NCBI GenBank assembly: GCA_052388455.1
Contig: JBQTIA010000001.1
Span: 23,853-87,852 of the forward strand
Length of the DNA stretch: 64,000 bases
Direction: 5' to 3'
Source of the DNA: CAZSNH01 sp052388455
Lineage (GTDB): Bacteria; Pseudomonadota; Alphaproteobacteria; Rhizobiales; Hyphomicrobiaceae
Shown here piece by piece: positions 8,479 through 19,898 of the stretch (position 1 is the stretch's first letter; each line of letters starts with the position of its first letter). The notes under the pieces are model-generated. The model saw only the letters and a program-made list of their open reading frames with translations. It had not been told where the DNA came from and did not search any database. The translations under genes were made by a program, and so were the position numbers.

Positions 8479-9345
8479 ATGCGACGTCGGTTGCACAGCG
8501 ATAAGACGAAGCACTCTGCCTTTGCGCTCTTTGCGCTGGGGCTGGCTGCGCTCGTTGCCGGCTGCGCCTCGTCGGCCGACTCCGTCAGCATCATCAACCC
8601 CGATCCGCCCGAGAAGATGTTCGCCGAGGCCGACGCCTTGATGACGCGCGGTCGCTACGAGGATGCGGCAAGGCGTTTCGAGGAGCTGGATCGCTCGCAT
8701 CCTTATGCGCCCGAGGCGCGGCGGGCGATCGTGATGTCGTCCTATGCGTATTTCAAGGCCGGCAAGATGCCGGAGGCCATCGCCTCGGCCGAGCGATATT
8801 CCGTCATGCATCCCGGCACGAAGGATGCGCCGCTCGCCCATCACATCATCGCGTCGGCCTATCTCGACGACATGCGCTCTCCCGGCCGCGATCAGCAGTC
8901 GACACGCAAGGCCCTCGCCGAGCTGAAGACGCTCAAGACCCGCTATCCCGACAGCTCGTACGCCAAAGATGCCGACAACCGCATCCGGCTGGCTGAGGAC
9001 AATCTGGCGGCGGCGGAGATGGAAGTCGGCCGCTATTACCTGAAACGCAACAACCACGCCGCGGCGATCAATCGATTCAAGACCGTCGTGTCGGACTACC
9101 AGACGACGGCCCATGTCGAGGAGGCCCTGATGCGCCTCACCGAATCCTACATGGTGCTCGGCATCACCAACGAGGCGCAGTCCGCTGCCGCCGTGCTCGG
9201 TCACAACTTCCCCGAGTCGAAGTGGTACAAGGACGCTTACGTGCTGTTGCAGTCGGGTGGACTGGCGCCACGCGAGGACGGCGAATCGTGGATCGCCAAA
9301 GCCTGGAAGAGTGTGCCGAAGCTCTCGCTCGGCGGGCCGACCTGA
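8479..9345 (+). CDS. bamD: Outer membrane assembly lipoprotein BamD (ComL)
   Basis: 288-residue precursor. It has a basic N terminus, a hydrophobic stretch (FALFALGLAALVAGC) ending in a lipobox with the acylated Cys near residue 28, then five TPR-like helix pairs starting PPEKMFAEADALMTRGRYEDAARRF. BamD is the essential lipoprotein partner of BamA in outer-membrane protein insertion; AYLDDMRSPGRDQQ and the region around YAKDADNRIRLAEDNL match the family. ATG 8479 follows GGGAG at 8470-8474. It sits 343 bp after lpxC, in a gap with no supported gene but with a near-consensus CtrA box at 8354-8368. recN, usual next gene, is replaced by ligA 173 bp downstream. Confidence 0.93.
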   Translation: MRRRLHSDKTKHSAFALFALGLAALVAGCASSADSVSIINPDPPEKMFAEADALMTRGRYEDAARRFEELDRSHPYAPEARRAIVMSSYAYFKAGKMPEAIASAERYSVMHPGTKDAPLAHHIIASAYLDDMRSPGRDQQSTRKALAELKTLKTRYPDSSYAKDADNRIRLAEDNLAAAEMEVGRYYLKRNNHAAAINRFKTVVSDYQTTAHVEEALMRLTESYMVLGITNEAQSAAAVLGHNFPESKWYKDAYVLLQSGGLAPREDGESWIAKAWKSVPKLSLGGPT

Positions 9346-9515
9346 TACCCCGATGGCTTGAGGCGGCATCAGGAACCGGCATTGAAGGTCCTGTCTAAAT
9401 CGCTCGTCCTAGCCTTCCCGAAATCCTGAACATACTCTGTGCGCTCACTGGACCCGGTTGCGCTGGCGTCGACACGCGCTATGGAAAGCTCGTGATCGAG
9501 CGAGCGCGGCGCTGA

Positions 9516-11876
<2,361 letters not shown>

Positions 11877-11948
11877 CATGCTGACCGCCAGTTCTCCTGC
11901 CGCTTACCAAGGCTGGGAGAGGACGATCGATGCTCGAAAATGCAAGAA

Positions 11949-11973
11949 GGCCGCAGCTCGGCGTGCTGCGGCC
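11949..11973 (-). terminator. Hairpin between ligA and pqqA
   Basis: Perfect nine-base-pair stem, GGCCGCAGC (11949-11957) and GCTGCGGCC (11965-11973), with a 7-nt loop. Read on the minus strand it lies 28 nt after the pqqA stop and is followed by a broken T-rich run (TTCTTGCATTTT), so it is a plausible pqqA terminator; on the plus strand the following bases are not T-rich, though it may also stop ligA transcripts. Confidence 0.6.
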
Positions 11974-12000
11974 CTCTCGAAATCGTGCGAGACGATGACG

Positions 12001-12090
12001 TCAGATGACGTCGATCTCGGCGGGGAGATAGGAGGTGACCTCGAGGCCGACTTCCTGCTCACGAACGGCGGGCTTGGTCCAGATCTTCAT
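12001..12090 (-). CDS. pqqA: PqqA, pyrroloquinoline quinone precursor peptide (orphan)
   Basis: 29-residue peptide MKIWTKPAVREQEVGLEVTSYLPAEIDVI-like in outline: it opens with KIWTKPAV and carries EVTSY, where the Glu and Tyr three residues apart are cross-linked by PqqE to make PQQ. GGAGA lies 6 nt before the ATG on the minus strand, so it is translated rather than a chance match. The length and the WTKP...EVTSYLPAE layout are characteristic of PqqA. No pqqB, C, D or E is present anywhere in the window; the neighbours are ligA and an RNA methyltransferase. Detached pqqA genes occur in some methylotrophs that keep pqqBCDE elsewhere. PQQ would serve periplasmic methanol or glucose dehydrogenases. 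Confidence 0.88.
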   Translation of the reverse strand: MKIWTKPAVREQEVGLEVTSYLPAEIDVI

Positions 12091-12273
12091 GGTGTATCTC
12101 CAGTTATCAGGTGGTTTTGATTGTTCGGGTCGTGCGTGTCTGATGACAGATATGTAGGCCACGTCGGCGATCAACACAAATCGCAATCGCGTGAGAATTG
12201 GATAAGAATTCATGATCGCCCGTAAGGCGCCGCTGATCGGTCGAACGCTGTTTGACTCAGCTCACAGGAGTGC

Positions 12274-13218
12274 ATGTCGGGTATGACCAGTGGACCCGGC
12301 ACGTCACCCATGCTCCGGCGGGCGCTTTACGGTGTTCCGCCGCGCGAACTCGTCGCCGAGACGACCGGGGCGACGCAGGTTTCGCCGCGAATTCCGGGCT
12401 CTAAGGACCTCGAAGACCTGGCCCCACAATCGCTCGACGCCGTCGCGATGCTGGCGCCGGCTGGAACAGTGGAACGGCGCCGTGCACTCGCCCTGGCGCT
12501 GACGGCGCTGCGCCCCGGTGGAACGCTGACCGCGCTCGCCCCGAAGGACAAGGGAGGCGCCCGCCTGAAGCGCGAGCTCGAGTCCTTCGGCTGTGCCGTG
12601 AACGAGACGTCGAAGGCACATCATCGGATCTGCGTCGCTGTGCGCCCCGATCAGCCCTCCGGTCTCGAAGCAGCGATTGAAGACGGAGCGCTGCGGATGG
12701 TCGATGGTCTCGGCCTTTGGTCGCAGCCGGGCCTGTTCAGCTGGGATCGTATCGATCCGGCCAGCCGACTGCTCGCCGGCGTTCTGCCGCCACTCGCCGG
12801 CCACGGCGCCGACCTCGGTTGCGGTTATGGGTACCTGGCGACGGTCATTCTGGCGTCGCCCGAAATCGAGGAATTGGAACTCATCGACATCGACCGCCGC
12901 GCCATCGAGGCGTCTCGCCGCAACGTCACAGACAGCCGCGCCATCTTTCACTGGGTCGATGTCGTCAGCACCCAATCGGTAAAGTGCGGGCTGGATTTCG
13001 TGGTGATGAATCCGCCGTTCCACGATGGCTGTGCCGAGGACCGGGCGCTCGGGCAGACCTTCATCCGCCGCGCGGCGGAGCGGCTGCGGTCGGGCGGCCG
13101 CTGCTGGATCACGGCCAATCGCCATCTGCCGTACGAAGCCGTCCTTCGCGCGCACTTCAAGTCCGTCGCACTCGCGGCCGAGCAGCACGGATATAAGGTC
13201 TACGAGGCCCTTCGATGA
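12274..13218 (+). CDS. Class I SAM methyltransferase, RsmC-like
   Basis: 314-residue protein with a degenerate N-terminal half and a C-terminal Rossmann methyltransferase, the layout of RsmC/RlmG-type rRNA guanine N2-methyltransferases. Seen: SAM motif I HGADLGCGYGYLATVIL near residues 184-200, acidic motif II ELELIDIDRRAIEASRRN, and motif IV VVMNPPFHDG near 246-255 (NPPF, typical of exocyclic amino-group methylation). The N-terminal half (LRPGGTLTALAPKDKGGARL) resembles the inactive domain. Two starts are possible (ATG 12274, 3 nt from AGGAG; ATG 12283, 12 nt). It overlaps the pseudouridine synthase by ATGA, so the two rRNA modifiers are probably co-translated. Exact target base is not determined. 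Confidence 0.85.
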   Translation: MSGMTSGPGTSPMLRRALYGVPPRELVAETTGATQVSPRIPGSKDLEDLAPQSLDAVAMLAPAGTVERRRALALALTALRPGGTLTALAPKDKGGARLKRELESFGCAVNETSKAHHRICVAVRPDQPSGLEAAIEDGALRMVDGLGLWSQPGLFSWDRIDPASRLLAGVLPPLAGHGADLGCGYGYLATVILASPEIEELELIDIDRRAIEASRRNVTDSRAIFHWVDVVSTQSVKCGLDFVVMNPPFHDGCAEDRALGQTFIRRAAERLRSGGRCWITANRHLPYEAVLRAHFKSVALAAEQHGYKVYEALR

Positions 13219-13964
13219 GCAAGCCGGCGGCATCCATGCGGCTCGACCGCCTGCTGGCCAATCTCGGCTACGGTTCGCGCCGCGACGTGCAGTCCCTGGC
13301 CCGGGCCGGCCGCATCACGCTCGATGGGCAGCCGCTGTCCCGCATCGACGATCGCGTCGGGCTGGAGCCGGCCCTGCGCGCGCGGCTGCTGGTCGACGGG
13401 GAGCAGCTCGATCCGCTGCCCGGCTTGACGCTGATGCTGCACAAGCCGGTCGGCGTGACCTGCTCGCACAAGGAGGCGGGTCCGCTGGTCTACGCGCTGC
13501 TGCCCGAGCGCTGGCGGCGCCGCGATCCCGCCCTCTCGACCGTCGGCCGGCTGGACAAGGACACCTCCGGATTGCTGCTGCTGACCGACGACGGCGGGCT
13601 GCTGCACCGGATCATCTCGCCGAAGAGCGAGGTGGCGAAGCGCTATCGCGTCGTGCTCGACCGCCCCCTGCGCGGCTACGAGACCGCGCTGTTCGCGGCC
13701 GGCACGCTGATGCTCGACGGGGAGGCGACCCCGTTGCATCCCGCCAGGCTCGAGCCGCTGGCCGAGCGTGAAGCCTTCCTGACCGTGACGGAGGGCCGCT
13801 ATCATCAGGTCAGGCGCATGTTCGCCGCCGCGGGAAACCACGTCGTCGCCCTGCACCGCGACCGCGTCGGCGGGCTGCATCTGCCGGGTGATCTTGCACC
13901 GGGGGCGTTCCGCGTGCTCGGAGACGAGGGCATCTCCGCCGTGCTCGCTGCAAATCGGCTATAG
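13215..13964 (+). CDS. RsuA/RluB-family rRNA pseudouridine synthase
   Basis: 249 residues: an S4 RNA-binding domain at the N terminus (MRLDRLLANLGYGSRRDVQSL near residues 8-28) followed by the synthase core with the catalytic-aspartate motif GRLDKDTSGLLLLTDDG near 112-128 and the KRYRVVL and GRYHQVRRMFAAAGN blocks. It isomerises uridine to pseudouridine in 16S or 23S rRNA. The start ATG overlaps the upstream methyltransferase stop. Its 3' end overlaps the convergent aminopeptidase gene by six bases (CTATAG supplies both stop codons). Whether it is RsuA or RluB/E/F cannot be settled from sequence reading; RsuA-like by length. Confidence 0.88.
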   Translation: MSKPAASMRLDRLLANLGYGSRRDVQSLARAGRITLDGQPLSRIDDRVGLEPALRARLLVDGEQLDPLPGLTLMLHKPVGVTCSHKEAGPLVYALLPERWRRRDPALSTVGRLDKDTSGLLLLTDDGGLLHRIISPKSEVAKRYRVVLDRPLRGYETALFAAGTLMLDGEATPLHPARLEPLAEREAFLTVTEGRYHQVRRMFAAAGNHVVALHRDRVGGLHLPGDLAPGAFRVLGDEGISAVLAANRL

Positions 13965-15770
13965 CCTCCCCGTCGCCTCGTTGAGCCACGCACGTGCACC
14001 GTCGTCGAGGTGCGGCCCGATCAGCTCGCGAACGCGCGCATGATAAGCGTCCAGCCACTGGATTTCCGAGGGCGAAAGCAGCTCCTTCGCAATCAGCCGG
14101 AGGTCGATCGGAGCCAGCGTCAGGGTCTCGAAGCCCATCACCGGACGGTCGCCGCCGGGTGGTGTCACCGGCTCAGTCACCAGCACCAGACTTTCGATGC
14201 GGATGCCGTAGGCGCCCTCCAAGTAGTAGCCAGGCTCGTTGGAGAGGATCATGCCGGGAACCAGCTCCGCCATGCCGGCGCGGCTGATCGATTGCGGGCC
14301 TTCGTGCACCGAAAGGTAGCTGCCGACGCCGTGACCGGTTCCGTGGTCGTAGTCGAGGCCATTCTCCCACAGCGCGCGGCGCGCGAAGGGGTCGAGGTCG
14401 ATGCCGCGCGTGCCCTTCGGAAACCGCACCACCGCGATGGCGATATGACCCTTGAGCACAAGCGTGAAGCGTTCTCGCATCGTCTCGCTGGGGGTGCCGA
14501 TCGCAACCGTGCGCGTGATGTCGGTGGTGCCATCCAGATACTGCGCGCCGCTGTCGATCAGGAACAGCTCGCCGTCCGTGAGAGTTCGATTCGTCTTCTC
14601 CGTGACGCGATAGTGCACGATCGCGCCGTTGGGACCGCTGCCCGAGATGGTGTCGAACGAGATCTCCTTGAGCGCGCCAGTTTCCGCACGGAAGGCTTCG
14701 AGCTTTTCGACGGCGGTGATTTCGTCCAGCCGGCCGGATGGGCTTTCGGCATCCAGCCAGGCGAGAAAGCGCGCCATGGCCACGCCGTCGCGCAGGTGGG
14801 CGGCGCGCGAGCCCTTGGCCTCGATGGCGTTCTTGGTCGCCTTGAGCGCAATGCACGGATCGGAGCCCTTGGCCGCCGCCTTGGGGCCGAGCGCGCGAGA
14901 GAGGGCATAGGCCGCCGATTCGGGATCGAGGCGCACCCGTTTGGCCCCTTTGCCGAGCGCCTTGACCCGCGCCATCAGGGCGTCCGGGGGCAAGAGTTTG
15001 GCGACCGGCTCCAGATGCGCTTTGGTATCGCGCGTCACCTTTTCGGGCGCGACGTAAAGCTCGGCCTTGCCGCTCGCGGGAATGACAGCGAAGGCGTGCA
15101 GCACCGGATTGTGGGCCACGTCCGAGCCGCGGATGTTGAAAACCCAGCAGATCGAATCCGGCAACGTCAGCACGACGGCGCCCTGTCCGTCCTCGGCCAG
15201 CCTCTTCTGGATGTCGCCGAGTTTCTCGGATGACGAGCGGCCGGCATATTTGAGCGGATGCGGAACGATCGGGTTTTGCGGCGGCGACGGTCGCGCCTTG
15301 CCCCAGGCCGCATCGACCGGATTGCGGCTGACCGGCTTCAGCGTGATGCCCTTCGGCTTCAAGGCTTCCGCGAGCCGGGCGATCTCGCCGGCCGTATGCA
15401 GCCAGGGGTCGAAGCCGACGACGGCGTCCTTGGGCAGCTTCTCCTTCAGCCAGCGCGAGAGGTGAACCCGCGCGATGCCAGGCAGCTCGAACTGCTCCGT
15501 ATCGGTTTCGGCGCGAGACTGGGTCGTGTAGCGGCCATCGACGAACAGCGCCGCGTCCTTGCGCGTCACCGCCGCCAGCCCGGCACTGCCGGAAAAGCCG
15601 GTCAGCCATTTGAGCCGCTCGGCTGACGGCGCCACGTACTCGCCCTGGTGCTCGTCGGCTCTCGGCACAAGGAAGGCGTCGAGCTTCTGGCGGACGAGCA
15701 GTGCGCGCAGCGCGACGACGCGGGGCGCCACGAGGCTCGGATCGGATGCTGAGTGGAAGGACTGGAACAT
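13959..15770 (-). CDS. pepP: Xaa-Pro aminopeptidase (aminopeptidase P, M24B)
   Basis: 603-residue cytosolic metallopeptidase removing N-terminal residues before proline. It has the long three-domain form: two creatinase-like N-terminal domains (LDAFLVPRADEHQGEYV near residues 30-46; DSICWVFNIRGSDV near 206-219) and a C-terminal pita-bread domain. The dinuclear metal site is visible as LIDSGAQYLDGTTDITRT near 405-422 (two Asp), HGTGHGVGSYLSVHEGPQ near 488-505 (His) and LSNEPGYYLEGAYGIRIES near 524-542 (Glu). The ATG at 15770 starts 12 nt downstream of prmA; both probably share a transcript with the DUF3754 gene. Ends by a 6-nt overlap with rsuA. Confidence 0.95.
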   Translation of the reverse strand: MFQSFHSASDPSLVAPRVVALRALLVRQKLDAFLVPRADEHQGEYVAPSAERLKWLTGFSGSAGLAAVTRKDAALFVDGRYTTQSRAETDTEQFELPGIARVHLSRWLKEKLPKDAVVGFDPWLHTAGEIARLAEALKPKGITLKPVSRNPVDAAWGKARPSPPQNPIVPHPLKYAGRSSSEKLGDIQKRLAEDGQGAVVLTLPDSICWVFNIRGSDVAHNPVLHAFAVIPASGKAELYVAPEKVTRDTKAHLEPVAKLLPPDALMARVKALGKGAKRVRLDPESAAYALSRALGPKAAAKGSDPCIALKATKNAIEAKGSRAAHLRDGVAMARFLAWLDAESPSGRLDEITAVEKLEAFRAETGALKEISFDTISGSGPNGAIVHYRVTEKTNRTLTDGELFLIDSGAQYLDGTTDITRTVAIGTPSETMRERFTLVLKGHIAIAVVRFPKGTRGIDLDPFARRALWENGLDYDHGTGHGVGSYLSVHEGPQSISRAGMAELVPGMILSNEPGYYLEGAYGIRIESLVLVTEPVTPPGGDRPVMGFETLTLAPIDLRLIAKELLSPSEIQWLDAYHARVRELIGPHLDDGARAWLNEATGRL

Positions 15771-15782
15771 TGCGCGAGAGTC

Positions 15783-16703
15783 TTAAGGTCGCTTGGTCGC
15801 CGGGGCAATGCCGCGACGCGACAGCACCAGTGTCGACCAGCCGGCGATGCGGTTGTTTGTTTCGAGCCGCAGTCCATGCGGCCGATAGGCGGCGATGACG
15901 GCGGGTGCCTGATGCGCGAGCAGCCCGGAGAGGATGACGACGCCCTCGGGTGCGAGTGCCCGGGCCACGTCTGCGGCGAGCCCGATCAGCGGCTCGGCGA
16001 GGATGTTTGCGACGATGAGATCGAAGGCGGCCGGCCGCCGCAGGGCTGGGACCGAGAACCCGGCCGCGCGCAGCGCGCGGATACGGCCGCCGACCTTGTT
16101 CTGGCGCATGTTGTCCCGCGCCACCTCGACCGAGCGCTGGTCGAGGTCGGTGGCGGTGATGGTGGCGTTCGGCAGCGACCGCGCCAGGGCAATGGCCAGC
16201 ACGCCGGAGCCGGTCCCGATGTCGAGCACGCGGGCAAACCTCTGCCGCTGCGTCAGCCGGTCGATCGCCAGCAGGCAGCCGTAGGTGGTGGCATGGTGCG
16301 CCGTGCCGAAGGCTTCGCCGGCCTCGATCAGCAGCGCGTTCGGCCCGGCGGCGACGCGGGCGCGGTCGTGGCCGCCGTAGACGGTGAAGCGACCGGCCGT
16401 CACCGGCGGCAACGCCGCCTGCGAGATGGCCACCCAGTTGCGTTCGGCGACGGCGGTTGCGACGATCGGCGGGAGCGGGGTTCCGGCCTCGGAGTCGAGC
16501 AGCGACTGAAGCCGCCCGATGTCCGGGTCTTCAGCAAAATAGGCTTCTATGCGCCAGCCCGCCGGTGCGCCGGTGCTGGCTGCGGCGCGTTCGAAGAGCG
16601 TCACGGCGTCCGGCGGCGGCTCGACAACTTCCTGCAGCGTGCCGGCCACCCGGTGCGCGAGGTCACGATCGTCGAGGTCGATTGCGATGAGCCGCAGCGT
16701 CAC
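15783..16703 (-). CDS. prmA: Ribosomal protein L11 methyltransferase
   Basis: 306 residues. The N-terminal substrate-recognition half is divergent (YFAEDPDIGRLQSLLD; LPPVTAGRFTVYGGHDRAR), while the C-terminal SAM domain is typical: AFGTAHHATTYGCLLAID near 149-166 (the GTG/HPTT-like PrmA motif), VLDIGTGSGVLAIALA near 175-190, ATDLDQRSVEVARDN, and DLIVANILAEPLIGLA near 229-244. PrmA trimethylates lysines and the N terminus of L11. The start overlaps the DUF3754 stop by ATGA, and pepP follows 12 nt later. A general SAM-dependent methyltransferase acting on another protein is possible, but the NILA motif argues for PrmA. Confidence 0.9.
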   Translation of the reverse strand: MTLRLIAIDLDDRDLAHRVAGTLQEVVEPPPDAVTLFERAAASTGAPAGWRIEAYFAEDPDIGRLQSLLDSEAGTPLPPIVATAVAERNWVAISQAALPPVTAGRFTVYGGHDRARVAAGPNALLIEAGEAFGTAHHATTYGCLLAIDRLTQRQRFARVLDIGTGSGVLAIALARSLPNATITATDLDQRSVEVARDNMRQNKVGGRIRALRAAGFSVPALRRPAAFDLIVANILAEPLIGLAADVARALAPEGVVILSGLLAHQAPAVIAAYRPHGLRLETNNRIAGWSTLVLSRRGIAPATKRP

Positions 16704-18121
16704 GCGCTCTTGCCTCGCGGATCGCCTTCGAACTCGCGACCTTCGCCGGGATCGTCATCCTCGCTCAGCCGGTCGAGAATCTTGTCCCACTTTTCGTCAA
16801 GGACCGCCGCGCCCTCACGCGGGTGCAGGGCGGTGATCCGGCCGTCGGACGTGCGCTTGACGAGGCCGTCGTCGGTGATGCGCCCGAGCGCCTCCTTGAG
16901 GTCGAAGTCGACGGTGAGGCCAAACTCGGTCGCGAGGTAGTTTTCGATGGCGACGTCGATGGCGTTCAGATCCTCGTCGCGCGCCTGCTCCTTGGCCAGC
17001 ACCGCGTAGAGCAGCATGTCCTCCTTCACATCCTCCTCGGCCGCACGGTCGGCGAGCTTGACCAGTACGCCGCGATTGTCGGCCATGGCGTGGAAATAGA
17101 GGTTGCGCGCCAGCACCACCATGTAGCGCTGCTTCTGGTTCATGAAATTGACCGCCTGGCGGGCCGCGATGCCGCCGAGGCCGACGACGGCTCCAGCCGC
17201 CGCCACCGGATTGGAGGCGAAGAGCGCCAGCTTCCCGGCCGCGCCGACCGCGCCCATGCCAAGGCCGCCGCTGGCCGTGACGCCGAGCTTGATCTTGTCG
17301 AAAAGGCGGAAACGCACCTGCGGGTTGGGGAAGACCATCTCGATGTCGCTGCGCGGAATATTGCGGAACAGCTTCATGTAGATGTTGTCTTCGAGCACCT
17401 CGGGCGGGAGGACGCCACGCAGCTTTTTGACCAGCTTCTCGGCTTCCTTGCGCGTCAGCTTTTGATCCGCCATCACCTCCCGGACGCGCAGATCGAACGG
17501 CTTCAGCTTGAAGAGAATGAACAGGCGCTGGAAGATCGGAACATCGAATTCCTCCTTGCGCATGAACTTGCGGTAGTTGCGCCTCTGGTCCTTGCGGCTC
17601 GAGGCGCCGCGATAATAGATCAGGCATTCATCGAAGGCGCCGAAGTCGATGTTGAGATCGAGGCCATAGTGCGAGTCCTTGGTCAGCATCAGCTTGATGT
17701 CGGCGGGATCGATGCGCACGTAATTCGCGTGCTTGAGAATGGTCTCGATGTCCCTCAGCAGTCGCGTCTGCAGGGCGCGCCGCTCGGCGACGGTGTACTT
17801 GCGGGTCTGCAGCAAATCGCTGTCCGGGCTGAACGGCTCATAGGCCTTCAAAACGCGCTGCAGGTCGGCGTTGTACTGCTGTCGCCGCCAGTGCTCGAGA
17901 TAGCGGAAGAACAGACGGGCTTTACCGGCTTCGCCCCTCGGCCAGGAGCGAGGGTCCGACAGGCGGTCGATGAGGGCCTGCACCGTGACGGGGATGAAAT
18001 TCTCCCGGCCGCGGATGTGCTCGGGCTTGATCTGATCGAAACCGGCGACGACGATGGCCGCGGCCTCGGGGCCGCCATTCGGCAGCGGCAGGGGGCCGGG
18101 CGTTCGATCGGCGCTGGTCAT
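16700..18121 (-). CDS. DUF3754 family protein (TMEM143-like)
   Basis: 473 residues beginning MTSADRTPG, with AGAGGAG a few bases upstream. Most of the protein is charged and helical (ENFIPVTVQALIDRL; RYLEHWRRQQYNADLQRVLKAY; LIYYRGASSRKDQRR near residues 162-176, IYMKLFRNIPRSDIEMVFP near 238-256). One Gly/Ala-rich hydrophobic hairpin near 275-320 (LGMGAVGAAGKLALFASNPV; AAAGAVVGLGGIAA) is the likely membrane segment. This order matches DUF3754, a family shared with mitochondrial TMEM143. The role is unknown. It is the first gene of a DUF3754-prmA-pepP operon, with a 4-nt overlap. The divergent gap to the J-domain gene (259 bp) should hold both promoters; I see no clear operator in it. Confidence 0.8.
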   Translation of the reverse strand: MTSADRTPGPLPLPNGGPEAAAIVVAGFDQIKPEHIRGRENFIPVTVQALIDRLSDPRSWPRGEAGKARLFFRYLEHWRRQQYNADLQRVLKAYEPFSPDSDLLQTRKYTVAERRALQTRLLRDIETILKHANYVRIDPADIKLMLTKDSHYGLDLNIDFGAFDECLIYYRGASSRKDQRRNYRKFMRKEEFDVPIFQRLFILFKLKPFDLRVREVMADQKLTRKEAEKLVKKLRGVLPPEVLEDNIYMKLFRNIPRSDIEMVFPNPQVRFRLFDKIKLGVTASGGLGMGAVGAAGKLALFASNPVAAAGAVVGLGGIAARQAVNFMNQKQRYMVVLARNLYFHAMADNRGVLVKLADRAAEEDVKEDMLLYAVLAKEQARDEDLNAIDVAIENYLATEFGLTVDFDLKEALGRITDDGLVKRTSDGRITALHPREGAAVLDEKWDKILDRLSEDDDPGEGREFEGDPRGKSA

Positions 18122-18380
18122 GAGGCCATCTCCTCTGTCGTCTAAGACTTGCGGCGCATATGGAGCATTTCGGTGCCGCTGCCTAGGCCGTGGCGGGAAG
18201 CCTAACCGCCTCACCGTACGGATCTTTGACGGTTGGGCATCGACCGATCGAATGGCTGGGCGGTCGAAACCGTGAGAAAAATACCCAAAGCAATTAAGGC
18301 ACATGCCACAGTGGCGCCGTTGTTGACCGGAAACTGCTACGAGCCGGCGCGACGTCGGCTCGGGTGGCACGGTTCGCGTC

Positions 18381-19895
18381 GTGGGGGTCGAGGTGCAGAG
18401 CCTCAATTGGAGCATTTGCGGGCTGGTCGGGGTGACGGCGTTGGCTGCCGAAGCCTCCGCCGGCGAACGCCTGCTGATGCCTTATGCGTGCCACATCGAG
18501 CGCAACCGCTTAGACGTGAGGCCCGCGCCGCTCGGTGCCTTCGAGATCATTGGCCGGCGCGAGCAGCAGCCCTTCACCACCTGCTCGCCCGGTGGGGACC
18601 GCTGCACGACCCTGATGGTGCATCGTTTTTCAATCGCCTGCGACGGGGAACGGGTGCCTTGGCTGCGTGTCGCCGCCGCCGCCGGTGCCGACCGGGGCGG
18701 GCGGAGATGGATCGAGCGCGGACGATTGAACATCGTGCGCCCCGTGGACGGCGATACGGCCGGCGATGCGGCGGCTGCGCGATCCTGCTCCGAGGCGGGT
18801 GGCCGCGTTGCGACCGACCGGGACTGCCTGCCGTGGACGCCGCGCCCAGCCATGGAGCGCATCGCACTGCCAGCCGGATTTGCTCCGCTCGGTGACCTTG
18901 GCGCCCGCGTCGAACTGGACGGAGCGCCGACCGCGGCAGGAGAGTCCGTGGCCGCCACAGCCGATCTACCGGGGGCCGACACGTCTCAAGACCAACCGCA
19001 AACGGCTATCCCGCAGGCCCCTCGAACCGACACTGGCGGGACGCAGGTGGCGACCGAGCCGCGTCCGGCGGCAGTGCCACAGCGGCTTGTCTTGCCATTG
19101 TCCAAGCAGCCCCCCGAGTGGGTCACCGTCGTCGAGGCCAAGGAGTTGCCGGCGGATGCCGCCCTTGGCCCCGTTGCCGGCCCGACGCTGTGGGCCTGGC
19201 TGGCGGGTCTCGCCGCCGTGGCGCTGATGGCGGTCGGACTGGCCCGCATCCCTCCGGATAAGCGGGCCGGAGGACTGGCAGCGGTCCAGCGGACCCTGGC
19301 TGATCTGCGCCGCGCCCTGGCCGACCGGATCGCGGCAGCGCGCGCCCCGCTGGCTCGCAATCCAGACTTTTCGAGCGGGGACGAGCCGCTGTCCGAACCG
19401 GATCCCGCTCTCGCCAACGCCGCCTGGACCGCCGCCACACTTCTCGATCAGATCGAGCAGGCGGTACAGGGCCTCGGCGCCGCGACACCGCTGCGGGGTG
19501 TGCTGGAAGAGGAACTCGAAAGCATTCATCAGCGGCTGGTCGTCACCCGCGCCGCCTCGCTCGATGCCGGCGCCTCGGCGAAGGCGGCCGGTCAGTTCCG
19601 CGCCCTTATCCGCGAACTTGAGAGGGTGCAGCGCATCGCCAACAGTGCGGCTGCCAGCCTGTCCGTCGTGCGTCCCCAGCTCGCCGTGCCACAGAACAAG
19701 AGCGAGGCGTACCTGCTGCTCGGCGTTAACGCGGACGCCAGCGAGTCGATCCTCAAGAAGCTGGTCGACGCGCTGCGCATGACCTGGCATCCAGACCATG
19801 CCCGCGACGAGCAGGACCGGCTGCTGCGCGAGGATCGCATCAAGCAGATCAACGTCGCGTGGGAACTGATCTCGGACAAGCGTCAGGCGGCGTGA
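18381..19895 (+). CDS. Membrane-anchored J-domain-like protein
   Basis: 504 residues, not a canonical DnaJ. The N terminus looks secreted (GLVGVTALAAEASA) and is followed by a cysteine-containing region (CSPGGDRCTTLMVHRFSIAC near residues 70-90, then CSEAGG and RDCLPW). A Pro/Thr-rich linker leads to one membrane segment (LWAWLAGLAAVALMAVGLA near 270-288), a helical cytoplasmic stretch and a C-terminal J-like domain (EAYLLLGVNADASESILKKL; WHPDHA near 469-474 supplies the HPD tripeptide that stimulates Hsp70 ATPase). The Zn-finger and G/F region of DnaJ are absent. The likely role is to recruit DnaK to the inner membrane. GTG at 18381 is the apparent start. Known function: none that I recognise. 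Confidence 0.75.
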   Translation: MGVEVQSLNWSICGLVGVTALAAEASAGERLLMPYACHIERNRLDVRPAPLGAFEIIGRREQQPFTTCSPGGDRCTTLMVHRFSIACDGERVPWLRVAAAAGADRGGRRWIERGRLNIVRPVDGDTAGDAAAARSCSEAGGRVATDRDCLPWTPRPAMERIALPAGFAPLGDLGARVELDGAPTAAGESVAATADLPGADTSQDQPQTAIPQAPRTDTGGTQVATEPRPAAVPQRLVLPLSKQPPEWVTVVEAKELPADAALGPVAGPTLWAWLAGLAAVALMAVGLARIPPDKRAGGLAAVQRTLADLRRALADRIAAARAPLARNPDFSSGDEPLSEPDPALANAAWTAATLLDQIEQAVQGLGAATPLRGVLEEELESIHQRLVVTRAASLDAGASAKAAGQFRALIRELERVQRIANSAAASLSVVRPQLAVPQNKSEAYLLLGVNADASESILKKLVDALRMTWHPDHARDEQDRLLREDRIKQINVAWELISDKRQAA

Positions 19896-19898
19896 ACG

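Noticed and set aside
14010..15233. A 407-codon open frame opposite pepP.
   Set aside because: Antisense shadow of a well-supported peptidase; Arg/Gly/His-rich composition typical of GC-rich complementary frames.
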